Shown one piece after another: positions 1-6,333 of a DNA stretch of 37,456 nt. Source of the DNA: JBFLVQ01 sp040758525 (GTDB lineage: Bacteria > Acidobacteriota > Blastocatellia > Chloracidobacteriales > JADJPF01); NCBI GenBank assembly GCA_040758525.1, contig JBFLVQ010000016.1, positions 1-37,456 of the forward strand, written 5' to 3'. The notes under the pieces were generated by a model. The model saw only the letters and a list, made by a program, of their open reading frames with translations, was not told the DNA's origin and did no database searches. Every line of letters starts with the position of its first letter. Within the stretch, counting starts at the first letter, position 1. A program made the position numbers and the translations under genes.

Positions 1-551
1 TTTGTTACATAACCATCAATATAGTCTTCGAATGAGAGGTGGCGATCTTGGTAATTAGGCTTGCCCCAATCGATTATATAGACATCAAAACCTTGATTGA
101 GCAAGTACTCTACATAACTGCGTCCTGGAGTGAGATCAAGAATATAATAACGATTGATCAATGAACACATTATTAGTAGCGGTATAGGATAACGCCGCTC
201 AGTGTTAGACTGATAGTGCAAAAGCCTTATCTTGTCCTCTGTATACACAACTTCATAAGGAGTTGCTGCGAGGGTTGGCAGCAACTCTGTACTACAACTA
301 CGCAGCATATCTTGATAGCTAGTCGCTGTTAAGTTGGTAAACTCTCGGAAAGTCTGTTCAAATGGTATGTATGAGAGTCCGGTTGCTTCACTAATACGGT
401 TGTAATGGTTTCGTAACGCTAGCCAGCCATCGAGTGTTTGACGCATAGCTGTTAATACAGCAGGTTGCTGCAGCCATTGCTCACAAATTTGATCCACACT
501 CTTCTGCCAGGCTTCGAAAAGATCGAAATAATTCTCAAGATAATTGATCAA
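1..551 (-). CDS. phaC: Class III/IV-type poly(3-hydroxyalkanoate) synthase, N-terminal 183 codons (cut by window edge)
   Basis: PhaC polymerises 3-hydroxyacyl-CoA into PHA on the granule surface. The reading frame stays open to the left edge. Its translation contains the family signatures TPYEVVYTEDKIRLLHY, IPLLIMCSLINRYYILDL and VYIIDWGKPNYQDRHLSFEDY, which match the alpha/beta-hydrolase core of class III/IV synthases. The Cys-containing lipase box would lie beyond the edge. The only start supported by a ribosome site is TTG at 551, preceded by GGGAGG with a 5-nt gap; the ATG just upstream runs into a stop after three codons. It is the last visible gene of a minus-strand series (receptor, KAS III, phasin, phaC), 69 nt after the phasin gene. 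That gap holds a hairpin. Class III and IV synthases need a second subunit (PhaE or PhaR), and the only local candidate is the small protein upstream. Family assignment is secure; subclass is likely. Confidence 0.9.
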   Translation of the reverse strand, partial: MINYLENYFDLFEAWQKSVDQICEQWLQQPAVLTAMRQTLDGWLALRNHYNRISEATGLSYIPFEQTFREFTNLTATSYQDMLRSCSTELLPTLAATPYEVVYTEDKIRLLHYQSNTERRYPIPLLIMCSLINRYYILDLTPGRSYVEYLLNQGFDVYIIDWGKPNYQDRHLSFEDYIDGYVT

Positions 552-572
552 GTTATCCTCCCATCTCTATGA

Positions 573-613
573 TGCTGAGTGAAGCGTGATAGTAGATCAT
601 TCCTCACTCAGCA
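573..613 (-). promoter_or_regulatory. Intercistronic hairpin between phasin and phaC
   Basis: A perfect 10-bp inverted repeat, TGCTGAGTGA (573-582) and TCACTCAGCA (604-613), with a 21-nt loop, lies wholly between the phasin stop and the phaC ribosome site. No T-run follows on the minus strand, so it is more likely an mRNA stabiliser or processing structure than a terminator. Its position suits a need for much more phasin than synthase, but that role is inference. Confidence 0.55.
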
Positions 614-620
614 CGGTTAA

Positions 621-986
621 CTACTTCTTGGCAGCGGCTGCAAAAGGAATACTGAAGATCTCTATCCCCTTCTTCATACCTTCCATTACTTTGGTATTAA
701 ATTCTTCCCATTCCCGTTTTAATGGGTAGTCAACTGCCAGGGTCTTTTCCGTTATCTCTGTGGTCTTCTTTGTCCACTCACGACGGGTCTGCTGAAGACC
801 ACCTAAATACTCTTTGGCTAATCGAGTCTGTATCTCGTAACTAGAAAACCCTGCTTCTAACCATCCATCTATTAGCTTATCGATCGCCTGCTGTACCTGC
901 GCAGCGGCATGCAGAGCCGCCAGCGAGGTCTGTTGGACAGGGTTGTTATATGCAGCCTTATTGGCTGCCGATGTTGTCTGTTCCAT
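621..986 (-). CDS. Small phasin-like granule protein (or minimal PHA synthase partner)
   Basis: A 121-residue protein rich in Ala, Gln, Lys and Glu with no signal peptide. Residues about 20-105 look largely alpha-helical and amphipathic (LAALHAAAQVQQAIDKLIDG, then REWTKKTTEITEKT and REWEEFNTKVMEGMKKG), ending in AAAAKK. This is how phasins look: small helical amphipathic proteins coating PHA granules. No specific catalytic motif is present. The start is well set: AGGAGG and a second AAAGGA precede ATG at 986. It sits directly before phaC and after the KAS III homologue. It is much shorter than PhaE (about 360) or PhaR (about 200), yet it occupies the place where those synthase subunits are usually encoded, so it could be a minimal synthase partner. 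The phasin call rests on composition and context, not on a recognised domain. Confidence 0.6.
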   Translation of the reverse strand: MEQTTSAANKAAYNNPVQQTSLAALHAAAQVQQAIDKLIDGWLEAGFSSYEIQTRLAKEYLGGLQQTRREWTKKTTEITEKTLAVDYPLKREWEEFNTKVMEGMKKGIEIFSIPFAAAAKK

Positions 987-1005
987 TCCTTTCTATCCTC
1001 CTATG

Positions 1006-1043
1006 AAAAAAATTTGCCCTCGATGTCAGTGAAGACGAGAGGG
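1006..1043 (-). terminator. Possible weak or read-through intrinsic terminator between KAS III and phasin genes
   Basis: On the minus strand an arm CCCT-CT-CG pairs with CGAGGG (1017-1043, two-base bulge) and is followed by CAAATTTTTTT. The stem is short, so partial termination or none is possible. It lies inside a same-strand gene series and would separate receptor plus KAS III from phasin plus phaC. Confidence 0.4.
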
Positions 1044-1056
1044 TGAAGAGCAGTTC

Positions 1057-2052
1057 TTAAGTCAACCATCGAAAAGCCGCGCAAGCCATGTTCAGGCCAC
1101 CGCCAGAAGCACACATTACCAACCGATCGCCAGGTTTCAGTTTGCCTGCCTGTACGGCATCATCGAGTGCCATTGGGATACAAGATGAACCGGTATAACC
1201 CCATTTGTGCATTATTGTGTGTGTGCGTGAAAATGGCAGTTCTAGTTGTTGCATCACGGCTTTGATTGTACTCAGGTTGACCTGTGTAAAGAGAAATAGA
1301 TTTACGTCTTCAACACTAAGCGCGGCTTTTTTCAGCACGTCTTTAATAATCGCGGGCCAGCCTTCGATATTGACAGCAGGCGGATATCTACGGGCAAAGC
1401 GGACTTTGTTCAATATCCCTTCTTGTAATACCGTAGATGTAATCGGCATATATGTGCCACCGGCAAAGATGCCCATATAATCATGGTATTGGCCATCTGC
1501 AGATAACTTCGCAGCAAGAAAGCCAGGCTCTTCGCTGGCTTGCAGAATAACCGCGCCAGCACCATCGGCAAAGATCGTGGAGGTCTTTTTATCTGTCCAG
1601 TCCAGATATTTACTCATTGCATATGCGCCTATCACCAAGACATTTTGATAGGATGGATCTGCGATTATATATTTCACGCCAGTATCTATTGCGGTGACAA
1701 AACCGGCACAAGCACAGTTGATATCAAATGTGCCTGCATGGTTTGCACCTAGCCGGTGTTGAACTACTACCGAAGTTGCCGGCGATATATAAGTAGGTGT
1801 ATCAGTGGCTACTAATATTAAATCTAAATCTTCTGCAGATAATGAAGCCGCCATTAATGCTTTTGCGCCTGCGGCAACGGCGAGATCAACAGTATGCTCA
1901 TCTTCTGCACATATGTGTCGTTCACTAATACCCACTACTTGCGAGACAAATTCATTAATATCTTCACCTAACATTCTGCTCAGATCATCGTTGGTTAATA
2001 TCTTCTCAGGGATATAGCAACCTGTTCCCGCGATGCGTACGTGACGTCTCAT
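1057..2052 (-). CDS. Beta-ketoacyl synthase III (FabH-like) homologue with substituted His and Asn active-site positions
   Basis: KAS III enzymes condense an acyl-CoA primer with a malonyl donor using a Cys-His-Asn triad. The thiolase fold, Cys motif CACAGF (Cys121 counting from the upstream ATG at 2070), the second-half motif KWGYTGSSCIPMALDDAV and the end GGGLNMACAAFRW are all visible. Aligned without gaps to E. coli FabH, the HQAN histidine is Thr262 (TQVN) and the GNTS asparagine is Tyr292 (GYTG). A histidine (His288) stands four residues before that Tyr. It may therefore be a specialised acyltransferase or a KAS with different chemistry, as in OleA- or CerJ-like branches, rather than housekeeping FabH. 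Start: ATG at 2052 has GGGAG nine nt upstream; the ATG at 2070 lies inside a hairpin stem. Its place between a TonB receptor and the phasin/phaC genes suggests a role in lipid or PHA-precursor metabolism. Confidence 0.85.
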   Translation of the reverse strand: MRRHVRIAGTGCYIPEKILTNDDLSRMLGEDINEFVSQVVGISERHICAEDEHTVDLAVAAGAKALMAASLSAEDLDLILVATDTPTYISPATSVVVQHRLGANHAGTFDINCACAGFVTAIDTGVKYIIADPSYQNVLVIGAYAMSKYLDWTDKKTSTIFADGAGAVILQASEEPGFLAAKLSADGQYHDYMGIFAGGTYMPITSTVLQEGILNKVRFARRYPPAVNIEGWPAIIKDVLKKAALSVEDVNLFLFTQVNLSTIKAVMQQLELPFSRTHTIMHKWGYTGSSCIPMALDDAVQAGKLKPGDRLVMCASGGGLNMACAAFRWLT

Positions 2053-2065
2053 CGATTTTTTCTCC

Positions 2066-2110
2066 CACATAGATCACAGATAAACTCTCCTTGATTCTGT
2101 GATCTATGTG
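2066..2110 (-). promoter_or_regulatory. Perfect 15-bp inverted repeat in the KAS III leader
   Basis: CACATAGATCACAGA (2066-2080) and TCTGTGATCTATGTG (2096-2110) are exact reverse complements around a 15-nt loop. On the minus-strand transcript the loop exposes AAGGAG, and the hairpin ends directly before the GGGAG that serves the ATG at 2052. It lies between the receptor stop (2121) and the KAS III start. No U-run follows on the minus strand. A partial T-run follows on the plus strand, where there is no gene to terminate. A translational control or RNA-processing role is inference. Confidence 0.55.
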
Positions 2111-2120
2111 TTTTGCTAAT

Positions 2121-5100
2121 TTAGAAGTTGAGTTTAAGCGCGAATTGGATCACGCGCGGGCCGGCACTAGTAGCTGTAATCTTGCCGAAAGTAGCAGGAA
2201 CGGCAATATTGCTGTTGGGATTGGCAAAATTAACCGTATTGAACAGATTGAAGAATTCTGCACGAAATTCTAATCGAGTTGCTTCGCTCAATTGCATGAA
2301 CTTGATCATTGATAGATCAACATTGCGTTGATCTGGACCAGTGAGCGTATTACGTCCTACATTGCCAAATGGCGCATTAGCATCAAAGAATGGATTGACT
2401 GTAGTGCCAACCAGAAATTGTCGCGATGGTGTAAAGGCTGCAGTATTGAAATAGTTATTGAGCCGATCAGTTACACTACCTCCACTGCTAATATTGGCGC
2501 CTGCTTTTAGATTAGCACGCTGTATAATGAAGTTGCTGGGATTATCGATAATGGTAAAGGGCAGACCAGATTGTAATGTTACGATAGCGCCTACTTGCCA
2601 GTTGTTTAATAGCGATCTAGCTATCCGCGAGGTAATTGGGATCTTTGGTAGATCGTAAACAACACTATAGACAAAACGATGCCGCCGATCAAAATCTGAG
2701 CGTGCACGATTCTGGCTTAGGTCAAATTGATCGCCTGGTAGCGCTGTGAGCTCATTGACGGATGCGCCAGAATAATTATCGATCGATTTACCCAATGTGT
2801 AAGAAGCAAGGAACTGTAGGCCACGACTAAAACGCTTGGTGACACTGATCTGTAGTGAATCAAAGCGCGAATTTGAACTAGATTGTACCTGCTGTATGCC
2901 ACCGGCAACATTCTTTTGTGTAGAGAAGGAAGCTCCCAATGGAGGAATAAATCTGCCGCTAGCACGATCAAAGAATGGCTGGTTGAGTGTGATCACTTGT
3001 AATAGTTTTGTACCTTTCGAGCCAACATAGCCTACTTCAAGCAAGAAATCCTTCTTTAACTCTAGCTGGAAATTGAGGCTAAACTGCTGTACATAAGGGG
3101 TACGGAAATTGGGATCAAGAAAGATACCACTGATCGGTACGCCTAGACTTGATGGTACAGTGGGCAGAACAGGAAATGCTTCTGGTTGCGGCACCGGTGC
3201 AAATGGAGTTGCTAGTGGTCTAAATACACCTGTAGCAAGTGTCAGGAAAGGGAAGTTGAGTACTTGTGTATTTACTGAACGTGTCGAGATACGATCGTAA
3301 TAGAACCCATAGCCACCACGTACTACAAAGCGATCACTATTGAATGGTTTATAAGCAAACCCAATACGTGGTGAGAAATTATTGAAGTCGTCATCAATAA
3401 TTGTGTCTGAGGTAGTAGGAATACCAGGGATAGGATTCTCAGCATTGCCTGCTTGGACAAAACCATTGGGTGGCAGCGCCGGCATAGTAGCTGTGCCAGT
3501 ACGTAACTGCTCTGGCAAGAAGTTGACTAGACGGCCACGCTTCTCTACTGGATTGCCGAAGAAGTCATAACGTACACCTAAGTTCAAAGTGAGTCGATTA
3601 TTGACCTTGAAATCGTCCTGAGCAAAAGAGCTGAACTCACTCACACGTAAAGCACGATCAAAGACACCTGAACCAATTATTGAGATCGACTGACCACGTA
3701 GGAAATTGGCAAAGGTTGGAAAGATCAACAGTCCACGTGTGAAAGCGTTGAAGAAGAAGTTTACCTGCGAGCGACGGAACTCTGCGCCTACACGTACACG
3801 ATGGCGCCCAACATTTAGCGATAATGTGTCGCTATAAGTGAAGGTGTTGATCGCTGATGCTTGATCAGCAAAGGATGAGGAGCCTAGTGTAAATAGTCCT
3901 ACTACTTGTATTGTTGGCAATCCTGAGAAACGCTGGCCTAACGGATTATTGATGCCAAACTGATTTGCTGTGAATGGCTCTTGCGGTTGAGAAGTAACAC
4001 TGATACGGTTAAAACCAAAACGAGCTTGATTTACCAAATTTGGATTAAAGATATAAGTGTCAGTCAGTGATAGTACACGATTAGTAAGATCTAGTTTACC
4101 ACCAAACCCCGGCAATTGTGTTGGTCCATTACCTAGCCCAGCAAAGTTGAAGTTTGCTTGTCGAATCGGATTATCTGCGGAAAACCATTTACCGATAATG
4201 GAATGCTTGTCGCTCAGTCTGTGATCTATGCTGATGCTATATTGATCCTCACGGAAGCGTGAGATCTCAGAGATAGGTGTTAATCCATTGCTGGTAGTGG
4301 GAGAAGGAATGATAAGTTGGCCATTGTCTAGTCGCGCCTGTAATAAAGAAACAGCAATAGGATTGATCTCTGCGACAGGAATGCCAAAGGTGGCTGCTAG
4401 TCCTGCAGCATTACGATTATTGTCTCTTAATCCTAATGGGATAACCGGGAAGGTAAGGCTATTGGAGAGTGATGCTCCATTGCGTTCGCGTGTTCCTTGA
4501 TAGGAGACAAAGAAGAATGTTCGATCACGTACAATTGGACCGCCTAATGTGACGCCAAACTGATTGCGTGTAAGTACCGGTTTGCGTTGACCAGCGCCAC
4601 TAAGGAAAAAGTCATTGGCATTCAAGGCACGATTACGGAAGAATTCATAGAAATTTCCATGTAAGCTATTCGAGCCAGATTTGGTAATCGCCTCGACATT
4701 GCCACCAGCATTACGCCCTTGTGAAGCATCATAAAGGCTTGTCTGTACAATAAACTCTTGTAGACTGTCGGTTGCTGGCACAGCAATGTTAGGAGTCGAA
4801 TTAGTACCAACCGAATTAGCATCTACTCCATTGATACGTACATTGTTGCTGGTAGTACGCTGGCCATTCACAGAAATTGTGGCATCACCACGTCCTAGCT
4901 CGGTGTTGTTAGAAAGATTTGCTGATGCCCCCGGCGAAAGCGCTAGCAGTTGCTGGAAATTGCGTGTCGCTAGCGGCAATTGACTAATGTTTCGCTCATC
5001 AATCACACGACCTAGCTGGACTGTCTCGCTTTGTACTAATGAGGGTTCTGCAGTCACTGTGACAACCTCTGAAACTGAGGCTGGCTCTAGCACAATCTTG

Positions 5101-5417
5101 ACCGTGCTGGTCTGGGTTATATTCACCACCACATCGGTAAGCAATACGGTCTTAAAGCCTTCTACCGCAGCCTTAAGTTGATAGCGACCGGGTGGCAGCA
5201 ATGTCACGCTGAAGTTGCCTGATTCATCTGCTACTACCTCTCTGGTCAATCCTGTCGCTTCACTAGTCACTACCAATGGCGCTCCCGCTAATGTAGCACC
5301 AGATTGATCTGTTATTACACCACTGATTGTTCCTGTTCCCCCTTGAGCCAAGACTGCTAGCTCCATTCCCATTATCAGGCTGAGTGATGCCAGCAATACC
5401 CACACCTTCCTTCTCAT
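2121..5417 (-). CDS. Oar-like TonB-dependent outer-membrane receptor with N-terminal carboxypeptidase-regulatory-like domain
   Basis: A 1098-residue outer-membrane protein. A signal peptide (MRRKVWVLLASLSLIMGMEL, cleaved near VLAQ) is followed by a carboxypeptidase-D regulatory-like beta-sandwich at about 25-110 (GTISGVITDQSGATLAGAPL ... LPPGRYQLKAAVEGF). Then come a plug region (ISVNGQRTTSNNVRINGVD, NVEAITKSGSNSLHGNFYEF) and a long beta-barrel ending in FALKLNF, with the expected terminal Phe. This architecture belongs to the Oar/TonB receptor expansions typical of Acidobacteria. The ligand cannot be read from sequence. Start: ATG at 5417 follows AGGAGGGAGAAGG; the longer frame to 5510 would run through the promoter. 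Context is unusual: a TetR gene and its operator lie directly upstream, and KAS III, phasin and PHA synthase genes follow on the same strand. That hints at import of a lipid-like or carboxylate substrate, which is inference. Confidence 0.9.
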   Translation of the reverse strand: MRRKVWVLLASLSLIMGMELAVLAQGGTGTISGVITDQSGATLAGAPLVVTSEATGLTREVVADESGNFSVTLLPPGRYQLKAAVEGFKTVLLTDVVVNITQTSTVKIVLEPASVSEVVTVTAEPSLVQSETVQLGRVIDERNISQLPLATRNFQQLLALSPGASANLSNNTELGRGDATISVNGQRTTSNNVRINGVDANSVGTNSTPNIAVPATDSLQEFIVQTSLYDASQGRNAGGNVEAITKSGSNSLHGNFYEFFRNRALNANDFFLSGAGQRKPVLTRNQFGVTLGGPIVRDRTFFFVSYQGTRERNGASLSNSLTFPVIPLGLRDNNRNAAGLAATFGIPVAEINPIAVSLLQARLDNGQLIIPSPTTSNGLTPISEISRFREDQYSISIDHRLSDKHSIIGKWFSADNPIRQANFNFAGLGNGPTQLPGFGGKLDLTNRVLSLTDTYIFNPNLVNQARFGFNRISVTSQPQEPFTANQFGINNPLGQRFSGLPTIQVVGLFTLGSSSFADQASAINTFTYSDTLSLNVGRHRVRVGAEFRRSQVNFFFNAFTRGLLIFPTFANFLRGQSISIIGSGVFDRALRVSEFSSFAQDDFKVNNRLTLNLGVRYDFFGNPVEKRGRLVNFLPEQLRTGTATMPALPPNGFVQAGNAENPIPGIPTTSDTIIDDDFNNFSPRIGFAYKPFNSDRFVVRGGYGFYYDRISTRSVNTQVLNFPFLTLATGVFRPLATPFAPVPQPEAFPVLPTVPSSLGVPISGIFLDPNFRTPYVQQFSLNFQLELKKDFLLEVGYVGSKGTKLLQVITLNQPFFDRASGRFIPPLGASFSTQKNVAGGIQQVQSSSNSRFDSLQISVTKRFSRGLQFLASYTLGKSIDNYSGASVNELTALPGDQFDLSQNRARSDFDRRHRFVYSVVYDLPKIPITSRIARSLLNNWQVGAIVTLQSGLPFTIIDNPSNFIIQRANLKAGANISSGGSVTDRLNNYFNTAAFTPSRQFLVGTTVNPFFDANAPFGNVGRNTLTGPDQRNVDLSMIKFMQLSEATRLEFRAEFFNLFNTVNFANPNSNIAVPATFGKITATSAGPRVIQFALKLNF

Positions 5418-5467
5418 ATCCTTCTCCCTCCTGCCTTCTCGGCATATTCTCAATGTTATTTTTTTTG

Positions 5468-5497
5468 ATAATAAAAACGAACGCTCGTTTTCGTAAA
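5468..5497 (-). promoter_or_regulatory. Receptor promoter with TetR-type operator filling the -35/-10 spacer
   Basis: On the minus strand a -35 TTTACG (5492-5497) and a -10 TATTAT (5468-5473) are separated by exactly 18 nt. Those 18 nt (5474-5491) are the imperfect palindrome AAAACGAGCGTTCGTTTT, with perfect 7-bp arms AAAACGA/TCGTTTT. The same half-site AAAACGAACG recurs in front of the adjacent TetR gene. Blocking RNA polymerase by a dimer in the spacer is the classic TetR-family arrangement. Binding itself is inferred. Confidence 0.7.
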
Positions 5498-5522
5498 TAG
5501 AAAAAAACAATAAGCACGTGGC

Positions 5523-6179
5523 TTACTTACTGTTGACGATGCAGAGGCGTTCTATTGCTTCAGGTTGAAGAATACCGCGATAGAAGATCTCACTCAGTTT
5601 TGCAATTGCCTGATCGTCATTAATACCAAAATGGTGGTTACCACCAAAGAGCTTCTCAATTAAAAAGTAGTTGAAAAATTGTAGATAAGCGGCGGTGAAA
5701 CCGATTGCCGGATCCACATCCTGATAGACATCACCACTCTCTTTCAATTCCTGGAAATGTTTGGCAAAACGAGCACTGAGCTTCTCTGCCAGACCCTCAA
5801 ACATCTTACGGCAATGGCGGTTCTGAAATTCCAGCACATCTATGTACATAAGCAGCCAGTACTGATAATGTTCAGAGACTAATTCCTGTACCAATTTGCC
5901 AAATTTGATCAGGTTTTCTGGCAACAGCGGCTCCTCAATCTCATCAAACATTGCGCTGATACGAGCGCCAATAATCTGCTGGTATTTACCAATTAGAGAC
6001 TCTAAGATCTCCTCTTTAGTTCGGTAATAGTTGTAGAGATTTCCTAATGATACCCCTGCATGCCCGGCAATATGCCGCATTGATGTGCCATGAAAGCCTT
6101 GCTTGATAAAGAGATCTTTGGCCGCTTCTTCTATATGACCTTTCTTCTCTTCAATAACTTCCTGACTCAATTTCGGCAT
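5523..6179 (-). CDS. TetR/AcrR-family transcriptional repressor of the receptor/PHA locus
   Basis: A 218-residue one-component regulator. The N-terminal helix-turn-helix is clear (AAKDLFIKQGFHGTSMRHIA, then GVSLGNLYNYYRTKEEILES), followed by an all-helical ligand-binding region with no recognisable ligand signature. Start: ATG at 6179 has AAGGA seven nt upstream. The longer frame to 6308 would translate through the promoter and operator and is rejected. The gene is preceded by a near-perfect sigma70 promoter overlapped by an operator-like sequence. It is followed 105 nt later by the receptor gene, whose promoter carries the same half-site. Autorepression plus control of the receptor is therefore likely. 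Whether KAS III, phasin and phaC are in the same regulon depends on read-through across the hairpins. The inducer is unknown; an acyl-CoA or hydroxyacid would fit the neighbours but is a guess. Confidence 0.88.
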   Translation of the reverse strand: MPKLSQEVIEEKKGHIEEAAKDLFIKQGFHGTSMRHIAGHAGVSLGNLYNYYRTKEEILESLIGKYQQIIGARISAMFDEIEEPLLPENLIKFGKLVQELVSEHYQYWLLMYIDVLEFQNRHCRKMFEGLAEKLSARFAKHFQELKESGDVYQDVDPAIGFTAAYLQFFNYFLIEKLFGGNHHFGINDDQAIAKLSEIFYRGILQPEAIERLCIVNSK

Positions 6180-6198
6180 GGGATTTTCCTTGTGAAGA

Positions 6199-6242
6199 AA
6201 AACGAACGTCTGTATTTTATGTAGAGAAGAGGTTGTTGTCAA
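6199..6242 (-). promoter_or_regulatory. TetR gene promoter with overlapping operator half-site
   Basis: On the minus strand TTGACA (6237-6242), a 17-nt spacer and TAAAAT (6214-6219) form a strong sigma70-type promoter. The sequence 6199-6208 is AAAACGAACG on the plus strand, identical to the left half of the operator before the receptor gene. The 6199-6218 segment (partner half diverged, TGTATTTT) overlaps the -10 and the expected start site. This suits negative autoregulation. Confidence 0.7.
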
Positions 6243-6289
6243 GTAGGGAAGAAAAAGATTTTTCCGGGTTAGTAGGTGGAGAGTAGTTT

Positions 6290-6318
6290 TTGCTATCGAG
6301 ATTGGCACACAGTATACT
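6290..6318 (+). promoter_or_regulatory. Sigma70-like promoter of the ATP-grasp cluster
   Basis: TTGCTA (6290-6295), a 17-nt spacer and TATACT (6313-6318) match sigma70 elements at four and five of six positions. The start site would fall close to the GGAG ribosome site at 6325-6328, giving an unusually short leader before ATG 6334. Confidence 0.45.
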
Positions 6319-6333
6319 AAAACCGGAGTTAGT

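Noticed and set aside
5418..5510. N-terminal 31-codon extension of the receptor
   Set aside because: It would translate through the promoter and operator; ATG 5417 has a strong ribosome site and begins a proper signal peptide.
4622..5517. Alternative frames and antisense frames inside the Oar-like receptor gene, including a minus frame ending at 5263
   Set aside because: They overlap a clear full-length receptor with signal peptide and terminal Phe; compositions are shadow-like.
6180..6308. N-terminal 43-codon extension of the TetR protein
   Set aside because: It covers a strong promoter and operator; the inner ATG has a good ribosome site and begins at the usual distance from the HTH.
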